Positions 40,215-48,847 are shown, counted from the stretch's first letter. The stretch: DNA of 64,000 bases from Candidatus Methanomethylicaceae archaeon (GCA_015660995.1 JACTUC010000005.1:49861-113860), one strand, 5' to 3'. A program made the numbers and translations. Notes: generated by a model not told the origin, from the sequence alone.

Positions 40215-40240
40215 CACCATTAAACACCATAGGGATGGTG
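40215..40240. promoter_or_regulatory. CACCAT half-site plus inverted repeat CACCAT-N4-ATGGTG upstream of the corrinoid protein gene
   Basis: CACCAT at 40215, CACCAT at 40225, ATGGTG at 40235. Confidence 0.4.
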
Positions 40241-40343
40241 CAACCGTCTACCATGAAATCAAGTTCTGCGCTAGGCTATGTCACAGCGTGTAAAACATCC
40301 TAGCCAATATTCATAAAACAAAAACTGCAAACGGTTACAGGGC

Positions 40344-41840
40344 TTAAGATTTTTCCTTGCCATTGTGCGAGTCATGGTTGCAGGTATCATTGTGGTCGCA
40401 CTCTTCGCTTTCAGATTGTGGAGGCTGCTTCAGAGCTTCTTTTTGCAATTCTACAGAATTCAGGCGCTCAAAGGCGGAGAAACGATCCAAGGCATCTTTT
40501 CTGTAAACCGAGCTATGATCAAGGGCTTCAAGGACAATTCGGACCTCTTCCTTTGAAAAGTTGTAAAGCTTGAACGCGAGGGCGTCCAACTTCGCAAGAG
40601 TATCTGCAAGGTACCGCTCCACGCCGATGAGATTCTCTGGAACATCGAGGGGCTCGCTATCAATAATCTTGAAATCATATGTGACGTACTTCTCAACCAT
40701 AATGTAGTTATGGAAATCGATTGCAACGGCCTTAAAAATGTAATCAGTCTGTCTTTCTGTATCCTGCTCTCTCAGAGGGACATCGGTCCCTTCCATAATG
40801 TCTTTAATGCTGGTGTGCTCCAACCGGTTAGCGGAGAGAATTGAGCAATAGACATGGAGCAAAAGCTCCTTCTTGCTGAAGGATAGGATGCCCAGCTGCG
40901 CGCTACCACTCAGGCTCTCACCATGGAAGGTCAGTGAATTGTCTTTGAGATCAGGCCTGACGATAATATGTTCAAAGGTTTTGCTGTACATTGGGTCGTC
41001 GGGCTGTGGTATTTCTGCCCTCAGAAGCCACTGTTCGAAGGCACCACTGCACTCCGCATGAACGCTTTCTACAATGACCTTCAGCCTCTTAGAATTAGAC
41101 TTGAAGAATGCAGAGTAGGTGCGCCAGAGATCAATGTATGTGCGTCTCGCCTTCTTCAGGTTATAGGCGTCATTCGCGATTTTTTTCAGCACACTGTTGA
41201 AATTATCTTCGGGCATTATCAGCGGTATAGTGCTTATAGTTTTGGCATCCATTGTGATTTGTGTCTTGACTTTTTCCCCACCATACTTTACTAAAAACCA
41301 GACGACAGATGAATTCAGGAGCGCAATCAAGCATCTGGGATCGATGTCGATGGGTTCGATGTAGTATGCTCCACTGTCAACATAGTATGGGATGTTGACA
41401 AAGGCAAACCGGGGGTATTTGGTTACTGTGGCAGAGACTATTTTCTTTGGGTTCGTTGCTGTTTTCATAAGGCTGGGATCCAACAGCTTTGGAAGCACAA
41501 CTCTTGCCTTTGGCTTATCAGCGTAGTAGAATGGCTCGATCTGGTCAGCCCCATACAGAGGTTTGATCCTTGACCTGATTGCTTCCAATGGTTCAATAGA
41601 GTCATACTCAGCCTGAGTGATTGTAGTAAAATCCTTAAGCTTGTCCATATCATTACGTCTTGCAAAACCCTGCCGATCCATGTACACCGTAATGCCAGAA
41701 GTGATTTGTTCTCTTGGAAGCCTAAAGTTCGATGCAGCTTGGATCTTTTCCAGTATTTGATAGCTCATGCTTTCTGGCATTTTTGATGGTTGATTCTGCT
41801 CTAAAGTATTGCCCTTCGTTCTGACCTCACTCCTGCACAT
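40344..41840 (-). CDS. TaqI-like / type IIG target-recognition-domain protein without a methyltransferase or nuclease domain
   Basis: LPREQITSGITVYMDRQGFA...IKPLYGADQIEPFYYADKPKARVVLPK and DPRCLIALLNSSVVWFLVKYGGE...ISTIPLI resemble type IIG C-terminal TRDs. No NPPY motif found. Confidence 0.55.
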   Translation of the reverse strand: MCRSEVRTKGNTLEQNQPSKMPESMSYQILEKIQAASNFRLPREQITSGITVYMDRQGFARRNDMDKLKDFTTITQAEYDSIEPLEAIRSRIKPLYGADQIEPFYYADKPKARVVLPKLLDPSLMKTATNPKKIVSATVTKYPRFAFVNIPYYVDSGAYYIEPIDIDPRCLIALLNSSVVWFLVKYGGEKVKTQITMDAKTISTIPLIMPEDNFNSVLKKIANDAYNLKKARRTYIDLWRTYSAFFKSNSKRLKVIVESVHAECSGAFEQWLLRAEIPQPDDPMYSKTFEHIIVRPDLKDNSLTFHGESLSGSAQLGILSFSKKELLLHVYCSILSANRLEHTSIKDIMEGTDVPLREQDTERQTDYIFKAVAIDFHNYIMVEKYVTYDFKIIDSEPLDVPENLIGVERYLADTLAKLDALAFKLYNFSKEEVRIVLEALDHSSVYRKDALDRFSAFERLNSVELQKEALKQPPQSESEECDHNDTCNHDSHNGKEKS

Positions 41841-41887
41841 TATGTGAATGAAAAATTCGAGTATATAAGTGATGAACGGGGATTATT

Positions 41888-42505
41888 TTAAAAGCCAAGC
41901 TTCTCCTTCACGAGTATCAGGGTAGTTCTGTTTTCAATTGTCTCCCTGTTGATTATGACCCATTTTGCCATATCGCAGGAAAATCCATACGCTTTTTTCA
42001 CCATCTGGTTTGTGAGGGGGAATGCATGCTCCTGAACCCTGCGCATGGCGTCTTCGAGGTTGCTAGTGATTTTATTTGCTCCACTCACGAGCATCAGGTG
42101 CTTTGCCGCGTATAGATACGCACCGATCCTTGAGCCGGACATGTCGCAGGCGACAAGCTCGCCCTTGAGCGTTATTGCGTTGACACTGCCCAAGTAGTAT
42201 TCGGCTGTGACAGACTTACGCCGGAGCTCTTGGCGCACTGAATCGTCTTTCTCCATCTGGATCTCTGCGTATAGGTCTTTCCAGTCATGTTTCCCTGACT
42301 TCAGGTACGCCTTGAACCCAATCTCCTCCAGTGTAACCGAGCTGCCGCTCATCACCTCTGCCCCGCGGGGGATGATTCTCTTTATATGTGCGAGAGCCTC
42401 CTTGCCATTTTCAGCCAGTATCGCATTTATCCCGTTTCTTTTTATGGCATCAAAGGTTGTTTTCACAGCCCCTTCGTCAGGCATCTTTGACCATTTTTCG
42501 CTCAT
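41888..42505 (-). CDS. LUD-domain protein (LutC/YkgG-like)
   Basis: IIPRGAEVMSGSSVTLEEIGFKAYL, GSVNAITLKGELVACDMSGSRIGAYLYAAKHLMLVSGANKI. Confidence 0.85.
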   Translation of the reverse strand: MSEKWSKMPDEGAVKTTFDAIKRNGINAILAENGKEALAHIKRIIPRGAEVMSGSSVTLEEIGFKAYLKSGKHDWKDLYAEIQMEKDDSVRQELRRKSVTAEYYLGSVNAITLKGELVACDMSGSRIGAYLYAAKHLMLVSGANKITSNLEDAMRRVQEHAFPLTNQMVKKAYGFSCDMAKWVIINRETIENRTTLILVKEKLGF

Positions 42506-42516
42506 CTTGAATCCCC

Positions 42517-42666
42517 CTAATCCACGAAGAACTCATCAAACAGAAAGAACGGATCCACATAATTAGAATCTTGCGTGGGGAAGAGCCCCCTTACAAAAGC
42601 GCCCTCTTCCTCCTCAGTTTCAACTGCTTTCTTTATTTCTACAGCTGCATTGTTTGCAATGGGCAT
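42517..42666 (-). CDS. 49-aa microprotein resembling only the pirin N-terminus
   Basis: Not in the ORF track. Translation: MPIANNAAVEIKKAVETEEEEGAFVRGLFPTQDSNYVDPFFLFDEFFVD*. Ends at the pirin DPFxLxDEF motif; GGAGA upstream of the ATG; lies between HycG-like and LUD genes. Confidence 0.7.
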   Translation of the reverse strand: MPIANNAAVEIKKAVETEEEEGAFVRGLFPTQDSNYVDPFFLFDEFFVD

Positions 42667-42729
42667 AATTCTCTCCCCATCTTGGATTTTTTCCTTTGCA
42701 GCAAAAAGAAACGGTAGAAGGAAGAAAGA

Positions 42730-43185
42730 TTAGGCTTTCTTGACTGCTTTCTTCTTCTCGGCTAGCTTGAGTATGCCCTGCACTATGCCGTTGATTATAG
42801 CCTCTGGCTTTGGTGCACACCCTGGTACATAGACATCCACAGGCACAAGCAGGTCAGGCGAGCCAAGTATGGCGTAGTTGTCCGGATCCTCGTTGTAGAA
42901 GAGGCTGCCACCACAGGCGCATCCACCGATCGCTACGACAACTTTAGGGTCGGGCACCTGTTCGTAGACCCTTTTTACCATGGGTATGAACTGCTTCGGC
43001 ACACAGCCGGTGGCTATGAGGATGTCGGCGTGCCTGGGGGAGGGTACGAGCTGTATCCCGAACCTCTCAGGGTCCCACCTCGGCGAAAGCGCAGCGAGAG
43101 TCTCGATGTCGCAGCCATTGCAACCTCCACAATGGAAGTGGAAGAGCCACGGCGAGTAAATCCTAGACTTGGCCATTATTCCCAT
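42730..43185 (-). CDS. Group 4 [NiFe]-hydrogenase-like small subunit (HycG/NuoB family)
   Basis: HCGGCNGCDIETLAAL, ATGCVPKQF, IGGCACGG, VYVPGCAPKPEAIINGI. Confidence 0.92.
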   Translation of the reverse strand: MGIMAKSRIYSPWLFHFHCGGCNGCDIETLAALSPRWDPERFGIQLVPSPRHADILIATGCVPKQFIPMVKRVYEQVPDPKVVVAIGGCACGGSLFYNEDPDNYAILGSPDLLVPVDVYVPGCAPKPEAIINGIVQGILKLAEKKKAVKKA

Positions 43186-43779
43186 CTATTTTCCCTCCAG
43201 CCATACGTGCTTCTTGGTATGTGTGTCCAGCTTGTATGCCAGGGCACGCCTGCAGTCCGGACAGTACCCCTCTACCTTCTTGAAGTCGGCGGACACTACA
43301 TCTTTTACCGCCGGGTGTATGTCCTCCATGAGCCACTCGTATGCCTTGTCAACGTACTTCTTAGGAAAGAAAGTCTTGCCGCAGTTCTGGCATCTTAGCA
43401 GATCAAGTGTCGTGTCCACGTAGTTCGCAGGATCCTCCCTAGTCAGGGCAAAGGGCTCGAACTTCTTGGACATCGTTAGAGCTTCTGTTGGGCACTCGTC
43501 AACACAGTGCTGGCAGAATGTGCATCTGAAGAGGAATATCTGGACAAGTCTCTTGGCATCCTGCTCGTTGTCGAATATCTTTGTGGCCATCCCCGAACAG
43601 ACATTAGCGCAGGCTTTGCAGCCTATGCACTTCTCTTCGGATCTCTCAGGTATACCCCTCAGGCCATCAGGCACGGAGCTGACCCTTCTATTTGGAGCAG
43701 TATTTGATGGATACGTCAGGGTCATTGGAGAGCTATATTTCGCAAGCACTTCCAAAAGGATCTTTATTCTAGCGGACAT
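43186..43779 (-). CDS. HycF/HyfH/NuoI-like 2x[4Fe-4S] subunit with C-terminal zinc-ribbon-like motif
   Basis: CIGCKACANVC, CTFCQHCVDECP and C-terminal CQNCGKTF...CPDCRRA as in HycF-type proteins. Confidence 0.9.
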   Translation of the reverse strand: MSARIKILLEVLAKYSSPMTLTYPSNTAPNRRVSSVPDGLRGIPERSEEKCIGCKACANVCSGMATKIFDNEQDAKRLVQIFLFRCTFCQHCVDECPTEALTMSKKFEPFALTREDPANYVDTTLDLLRCQNCGKTFFPKKYVDKAYEWLMEDIHPAVKDVVSADFKKVEGYCPDCRRALAYKLDTHTKKHVWLEGK

Positions 43780-43780
43780 T

Positions 43781-44764
43781 TCAGACCACCACCCAATTAT
43801 AGCTCAAAGCAAGCGCCACCATTATCACCGCAAGGATTGCGAAGACAGCGATCAAAAGCCCGTAGGATCTCATGGCCCTATCTATCTTCCATCTGGGGTG
43901 TAGGACGTGCACTATGGACAGGAAGAGCACTACAACGATGGCACTGATTATGTAGACTGGAATCCAGAGGGCTGTCCCGAACATCGGAGCAAGGAAGAGG
44001 ACAATGAAGAGCCCGACCATGTCATAGAACAGGAATCCTTTGGTAAGCTGGAGCATGCCCAGATATTTGCCAGAATATTCTGTATAGGGACCGCCGACTA
44101 TCTCAGTCTCGGCCTCGGCAATATCCAATGGTTTTATGCCCAGTTTCCCTATCATCACAAGGAAGAGCAGCACGGCTGCAAAGGGGTTGAGGAGAAGCAA
44201 TGGAAGGCTCGAGGTTGTGGCTATGGTCCATATGGAGAGAGTACCATAGGTCATGGCTGCCGCGAAGAGCGCAACAACAAAGCCTATCTCATAAACCAAG
44301 AAGATCTCGCTCTCCCTCCTTGCACCAATGGCGCTCCATGGAGAACCGCTCGAGGCAGCGCCGAGTATTGTGAACATTACGGCCGCAATCAGCAGGTAGG
44401 AGGCGATGACAAGGCTGTCATCCAGGTAAGATAAGAGCGGCACTCCTGGCAGTGGAATGAAGAATATAGCCCCAAATGCGCAAGCCAACGCCAGGTAAGG
44501 GGACGCCTTGAAAAGGGTTTTACGAGCCACCGACGGCACTACGGTATCCTTGCCGAAAAGCTTGAGAATATCGTAGAGTGGCTGCAGAATCCTAGATCTG
44601 CCCAGTAGCGGCTTAAGATCGGCATACATGCTGATCACAGGGCCAACGCGCCACTGGAACCTAGCCGAGAACTTCCTTAGCAGGAACAGGTAGATTATGC
44701 TTAGGAAGAAAGCTACAGGTATCATGATTATTGCGGTTATGGTTGTGAACAATGCATCTGGCAT
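43781..44764 (-). CDS. HycD/NuoH-like membrane subunit
   Basis: About 8 TM segments, RVGPVISMYADLKPLLGR, PLDIAEAETEIVGGPYTEYSGKYLGML. Confidence 0.92.
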   Translation of the reverse strand: MPDALFTTITAIIMIPVAFFLSIIYLFLLRKFSARFQWRVGPVISMYADLKPLLGRSRILQPLYDILKLFGKDTVVPSVARKTLFKASPYLALACAFGAIFFIPLPGVPLLSYLDDSLVIASYLLIAAVMFTILGAASSGSPWSAIGARRESEIFLVYEIGFVVALFAAAMTYGTLSIWTIATTSSLPLLLLNPFAAVLLFLVMIGKLGIKPLDIAEAETEIVGGPYTEYSGKYLGMLQLTKGFLFYDMVGLFIVLFLAPMFGTALWIPVYIISAIVVVLFLSIVHVLHPRWKIDRAMRSYGLLIAVFAILAVIMVALALSYNWVVV

Positions 44765-44766
44765 TT

Positions 44767-46524
44767 TTAGGCCCTCCCTTTCCGCTGACTCATCCTGACT
44801 AACTCATCCCAGCTCAGCGAGTATGAGGACTCGGTCTTCGCATCTATTACCTCGACCCTGTCAGTGCATGCCTGGCACTGATCGATGCTACCCATTATTA
44901 TGGGTACATCGGCAAGGGCGCAATCCTTAAGCATGAATGGCAGCGCTGCATTATTCCTATAACTCGGGGTCCTTATGCGTACGCATTGGGGCTGGTTCGA
45001 TCCCTGAACGTTATGCTTCCCCTCTGGCATCATGTACTCGGGGAGTTCTGTGCCTCCGGCCCTCATGTAGTAGAATAATTCGCCTCTTGGTGCCTCGTCA
45101 AGCCCAATCCCTTCCGTGCCCGGCTCAATGGTGCGGGGCTTGGCCCTTATCTCGCCGGTTGTCTTTGCCAGATAGTCGAGGCACTGCACGACTATATCCA
45201 TGGAGACGAAGAGCTCCTTGACACGGACGAGGACGCGACCATACATATCGCGGTGGTCGTCCGTGATGACTTCCCAACTGATCTTCTTGGGGTCGTAGAT
45301 CGCGTGGGGTGGGTTATCCATCCTTACGTCTATCTTCCAATTGCTTGCTCTTGCCACTGGACCCACTACGCCTGTCTCGAAGCATGTTGCGAGGTCAAGT
45401 GTGCCGACACCAATGCACCTCGACTTTAGTATTGGATGATCGGCTACTGGAGGCAGGAGTTTTGCCAAATCCTCTTTGAGAGCGAGAAGGGTCCTCTTGG
45501 AGGACTCAGCCAATTCCTGCTTTACGTCCCTACTGACGCCGCCGAGCCTCCATATCCCGTAGTTGACCCTGTTGCCAGTTATGGCCTCGATTATGTCCAT
45601 CACACGTTCCCTCAGGCCCCATGTGAGCATGAAGCCAGTCTTCCAGCCAATCAAGTCAGCTGCAACTCCGATCCACAGTATGTGGCTATGAACCCTGTTC
45701 AACTCTGCCAGCAGGGTTCTGATGTAAAGGGCTCTCTCGGGTACTTCTGCGTCATAGAGGTTCTCGGCCGCTGTGACGAATGCGATCCCGTGGTGGGCGC
45801 TACAGATTCCACATACTCGTTCGGCAACGAAGACGCCCTTGTTGTACCCTCGCCTCTCGATTAGCCTTTGTATGCCTCGGTGGTGGTAGCCAGTCTTTAT
45901 ATCGGCGTCGATGACATGCTCACCTTCCACTTTCACATAAACAGTCTGCCCCTCAATCACGCCGGGGTGGTACGGCCCTATCGGCACAAGCGCAGATATG
46001 GCATCCTTGGGGCTTATCCCCACCGGGAGCCACTTCTCGCCTGGCTTTGCCTCGACCGGGTAAGTTGTCGAGTTTTGCGCGGGTGAGATGCCGGTTTCCG
46101 GATTCTTTGGCCACTCGTAGGGTAGGAATTGGTGCCTCGGGTCGGGCATCCCAATAAAGTTGATGCCCAGGAACTCCTTCATTTCCCGTTCGGCCCAGAC
46201 AGCCTGCCAAGTAACCTTTCCGACCGAATTGATCGTGGGATTTTCCCTCGGTAGATTTGCCTCGAGGACGATCTGGAGTCTTTCCTTGTACTTGGTGAAG
46301 TCGTATGCATAAATGATGTCGAACCCAAACTGCTGGAGGTCGACACCCGAGGCGTGACTCAGACGGACGCCTAGTTTCTTCGTGAAGCGCTCGGCCAGTT
46401 TGTCTACGTCATCTGGCTTTACCCTCACAAATACCCTGTTCTCCCTTCCCATTTTGTACTCGAGCCCTTCTGGCACGACCTCTTGAACATACTGCATTAT
46501 CGCTGAATCTGATGTGGCAGCCAT
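44767..46524 (-). CDS. HycE-like fused NuoCD large subunit with CxxC-type NiFe ligands
   Basis: NuoC-like N-terminus, then HHRGIQRLIERRGYNKGVFVAERVCGICSAHH (L1) and SIDQCQACTDRVEVID (L2). Confidence 0.92.
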   Translation of the reverse strand: MAATSDSAIMQYVQEVVPEGLEYKMGRENRVFVRVKPDDVDKLAERFTKKLGVRLSHASGVDLQQFGFDIIYAYDFTKYKERLQIVLEANLPRENPTINSVGKVTWQAVWAEREMKEFLGINFIGMPDPRHQFLPYEWPKNPETGISPAQNSTTYPVEAKPGEKWLPVGISPKDAISALVPIGPYHPGVIEGQTVYVKVEGEHVIDADIKTGYHHRGIQRLIERRGYNKGVFVAERVCGICSAHHGIAFVTAAENLYDAEVPERALYIRTLLAELNRVHSHILWIGVAADLIGWKTGFMLTWGLRERVMDIIEAITGNRVNYGIWRLGGVSRDVKQELAESSKRTLLALKEDLAKLLPPVADHPILKSRCIGVGTLDLATCFETGVVGPVARASNWKIDVRMDNPPHAIYDPKKISWEVITDDHRDMYGRVLVRVKELFVSMDIVVQCLDYLAKTTGEIRAKPRTIEPGTEGIGLDEAPRGELFYYMRAGGTELPEYMMPEGKHNVQGSNQPQCVRIRTPSYRNNAALPFMLKDCALADVPIIMGSIDQCQACTDRVEVIDAKTESSYSLSWDELVRMSQRKGRA

Positions 46525-47457
46525 CTATTTCCCCTCCTTTATCTTCGAGATCAGCTTTGTAGGCGAAACGGTCCTGAATACGTCCATGCCGAAGTCCTCA
46601 GGCTTGTAGCCCATCGCCAGCGCAAGTATCTCTGAGAAGTGGAGCACTGGGATATCGAACTCCGTGATCTCGCCTGTCGGGTCCCCTTCTTCCTGGAGGA
46701 CCTTGACGCCCCTGTCGAACTGGTCGTAGCAGCCCGAGCAGATAACAACGATGCCGTCGACAGCGAGGTCTTGAGCGAACTTGAACTTCTTGAAAACGTT
46801 TCTATAGATGGCGATCTTGGGGTCTGAGAAGTAGACCAGCAGGCCGCAGCACATTGAATCGTAGGGTGTGTTCACAAGCTGAACGCCCGTGGCTTTGAGG
46901 ATCTCGTCAAAGTACCTTGGAAGGACATCGTCGCCAAGCTTCCTGCCATGGCACCCTACGTGGCGCATTACCCTCACGTTGGTGAGCGGGTTGGTGATAT
47001 TAGCCTTGATCTTCTCTATCCCAACGTCTTCATAGAGGACCTGTAGAAAGTGCTTTACCTTCACTGTGCCCTGGAAGTCCATGTTGGCCTTCCTGAGGTG
47101 CTCCTTGACCATCTCCATCTTCTCTGGTTCATCCTTGAGCTCCTCCAGGGCTTCGTAGTGGGATATCCAGCACCCATTGCACGAATCCACCAAGGTCACT
47201 CCCTGCTTCTCGGCAAGTGCAAGGTTTTGACCCGTCATGGTCAGCCAGGTGTCCGGATCCAGTGTCTTCCAAACACCAGGTCTCACGCAGCAGAGGGTCT
47301 CCTTCATGTAATCCCAATTTAGCCCGAGCTTGTTGGCGACTAGGAAGGTTGCCTTCTCTGCCCAAGGCATCTTAGCAGGCATGACGCAGCCTAGGAAGTA
47401 GCCATACTTCTCTCCGGTAACATTCGAATTTGTTGTCAGTCTTGTCTCCCCCATCAA
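46525..47457 (-). CDS. HdrB-like CCG-domain protein
   Basis: YFLGCVMPAK...LCCVRPGVWKTLDPDTWL...DSCNGC and HVGCHGRK...MCCGLL...VICSGC: two cysteine-rich CCG modules as in heterodisulfide reductase subunit B. Confidence 0.88.
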   Translation of the reverse strand: MMGETRLTTNSNVTGEKYGYFLGCVMPAKMPWAEKATFLVANKLGLNWDYMKETLCCVRPGVWKTLDPDTWLTMTGQNLALAEKQGVTLVDSCNGCWISHYEALEELKDEPEKMEMVKEHLRKANMDFQGTVKVKHFLQVLYEDVGIEKIKANITNPLTNVRVMRHVGCHGRKLGDDVLPRYFDEILKATGVQLVNTPYDSMCCGLLVYFSDPKIAIYRNVFKKFKFAQDLAVDGIVVICSGCYDQFDRGVKVLQEEGDPTGEITEFDIPVLHFSEILALAMGYKPEDFGMDVFRTVSPTKLISKIKEGK

Positions 47458-47804
47458 TAATCATAAACCCTTTTCTTGGTATCGAAAGCCAGCTTCTTAC
47501 CTGTCCCCATATCATCCAGAATCGCGCGTTTCTTGTCTGCCATCTCTGGAAACTTATGTGCCGTCGGTGGCATCGGATCCAGATGACAGGCCTTCCTCGC
47601 TCCCATGACTTGTTCCGTTATAGGATAAACCAATCCCAGCTCGAAGTCTCTCTTCAGTGATGGCTTCGCAACGTCCGGAGCCGTGGACATGAAGGATTTC
47701 CTCCAAGGATAAATCTCAATCTCCTCTTCAATCTTATGTGTCGTATTCTTCTTTCCGCCATCTATCAGCTTGTCCCAGCTTTTTGGATGTTTGTCGGTTG
47801 ACAT
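47454..47804 (-). CDS. Uncharacterised 116-aa soluble protein in the hydrogenase-like operon
   Basis: Intact ORF overlapping the HdrB-like start and close to the upstream Fe-S gene; no family recognised. Confidence 0.7.
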   Translation of the reverse strand: MSTDKHPKSWDKLIDGGKKNTTHKIEEEIEIYPWRKSFMSTAPDVAKPSLKRDFELGLVYPITEQVMGARKACHLDPMPPTAHKFPEMADKKRAILDDMGTGKKLAFDTKKRVYDY

Positions 47805-47807
47805 TTT

Positions 47808-48338
47808 CTAAACACCTCTCATGGTATTTACGAACTTGAAGGCTTCTTCCCTGTGCATTAGCCGAAGGGCATTGGTGCTGCACATCTTGACGCAGTTGGG
47901 ATATTCGCCGTTGCACATGTCGCATTTCACATATATTTTCTTCAATGTGTCTGGCCTGGGAATTGCTATCGGGCAGGCTTGAGCGCATATTCCGCAGCCG
48001 ATGCATGTCAGCGCTGATATCCTGACGATCCCCAAATCATCCTTGTATATTGCCAGCGCCGGGCATGATGCAAGGCACATAGGCGAGACGCAGTGTGAAC
48101 AGTTTGCATTTACCCAAGATCCTAGCTTCGCGGGATCCTCATTGACATAAAGAAGAGAGTAATTCAGGTCGTAGGTTTTGTAATGGCTGTAGGCGCACCC
48201 TATCATGCACTGCATGCATCCAGTACAGAGGCTCGGATCATGGATAATGACATTTTCAGTTACCTTTTCATTGATTGCAGGCACCGTCACCGGGTACCTG
48301 AGCCTTCTTGATACTTTTACTTGTGTTGCCATATTCAC
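47808..48338 (-). CDS. HycB/DmsB-like four-cluster [4Fe-4S] protein
   Basis: CTGCMQCMIGCAYSH, CSHCVSPMCLASCP, CIGCGICAQACPIAIP, CDMCNGEYPNCVKMC. Confidence 0.92.
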   Translation of the reverse strand: MNMATQVKVSRRLRYPVTVPAINEKVTENVIIHDPSLCTGCMQCMIGCAYSHYKTYDLNYSLLYVNEDPAKLGSWVNANCSHCVSPMCLASCPALAIYKDDLGIVRISALTCIGCGICAQACPIAIPRPDTLKKIYVKCDMCNGEYPNCVKMCSTNALRLMHREEAFKFVNTMRGV

Positions 48339-48340
48339 AC

Positions 48341-48787
48341 CTACTTAGACTCCTTCTTCGGTCTGTCAATCAGATAGTATACACCCGCAATCAGCAGGAT
48401 CAAAATGGTTGCGACGTTGATGTAAATCGGTACTTCCTGTATCAAACTGACAGCTTGGAGCAACCAGAAAACGACAATGCCAACCGTTAGCACTGCAATG
48501 TGCATTACAGGAATCTTGGGTCTGTATACCTCATCGTTGCTGATATATGGTTCCTTGCCAAGTCCGCTGTAGAATATTGACTCGACATCTGCTTTGCTTG
48601 GAAAAGCACCTGTTACAAAACTAAGGAAGAGAATCGCAATGAAGCCCACCATCGCAAGTTCAATAAAACCGAGATCCAAAACAAGGTATTCTATATTGGT
48701 CGCATATACACTGCCAGCGAGCCCAATAATAATTGCAGCTGAACTGATTAAAAGAGAAATCCTCTCGTTAGATGTGTAAGACCCCAC
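48341..48787 (-). CDS. Four-TM membrane protein, first gene of the hydrogenase-like operon
   Basis: Four hydrophobic segments; TATA-like GTTTTATATACATC on the minus strand at 48819-48832. Confidence 0.7.
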   Translation of the reverse strand: MGSYTSNERISLLISSAAIIIGLAGSVYATNIEYLVLDLGFIELAMVGFIAILFLSFVTGAFPSKADVESIFYSGLGKEPYISNDEVYRPKIPVMHIAVLTVGIVVFWLLQAVSLIQEVPIYINVATILILLIAGVYYLIDRPKKESK

Positions 48788-48847
48788 TTTCCCACCTCAT
48801 TATTCTCTTTAGACACCAATGATGTATATAAAACATATTTTGAACCC

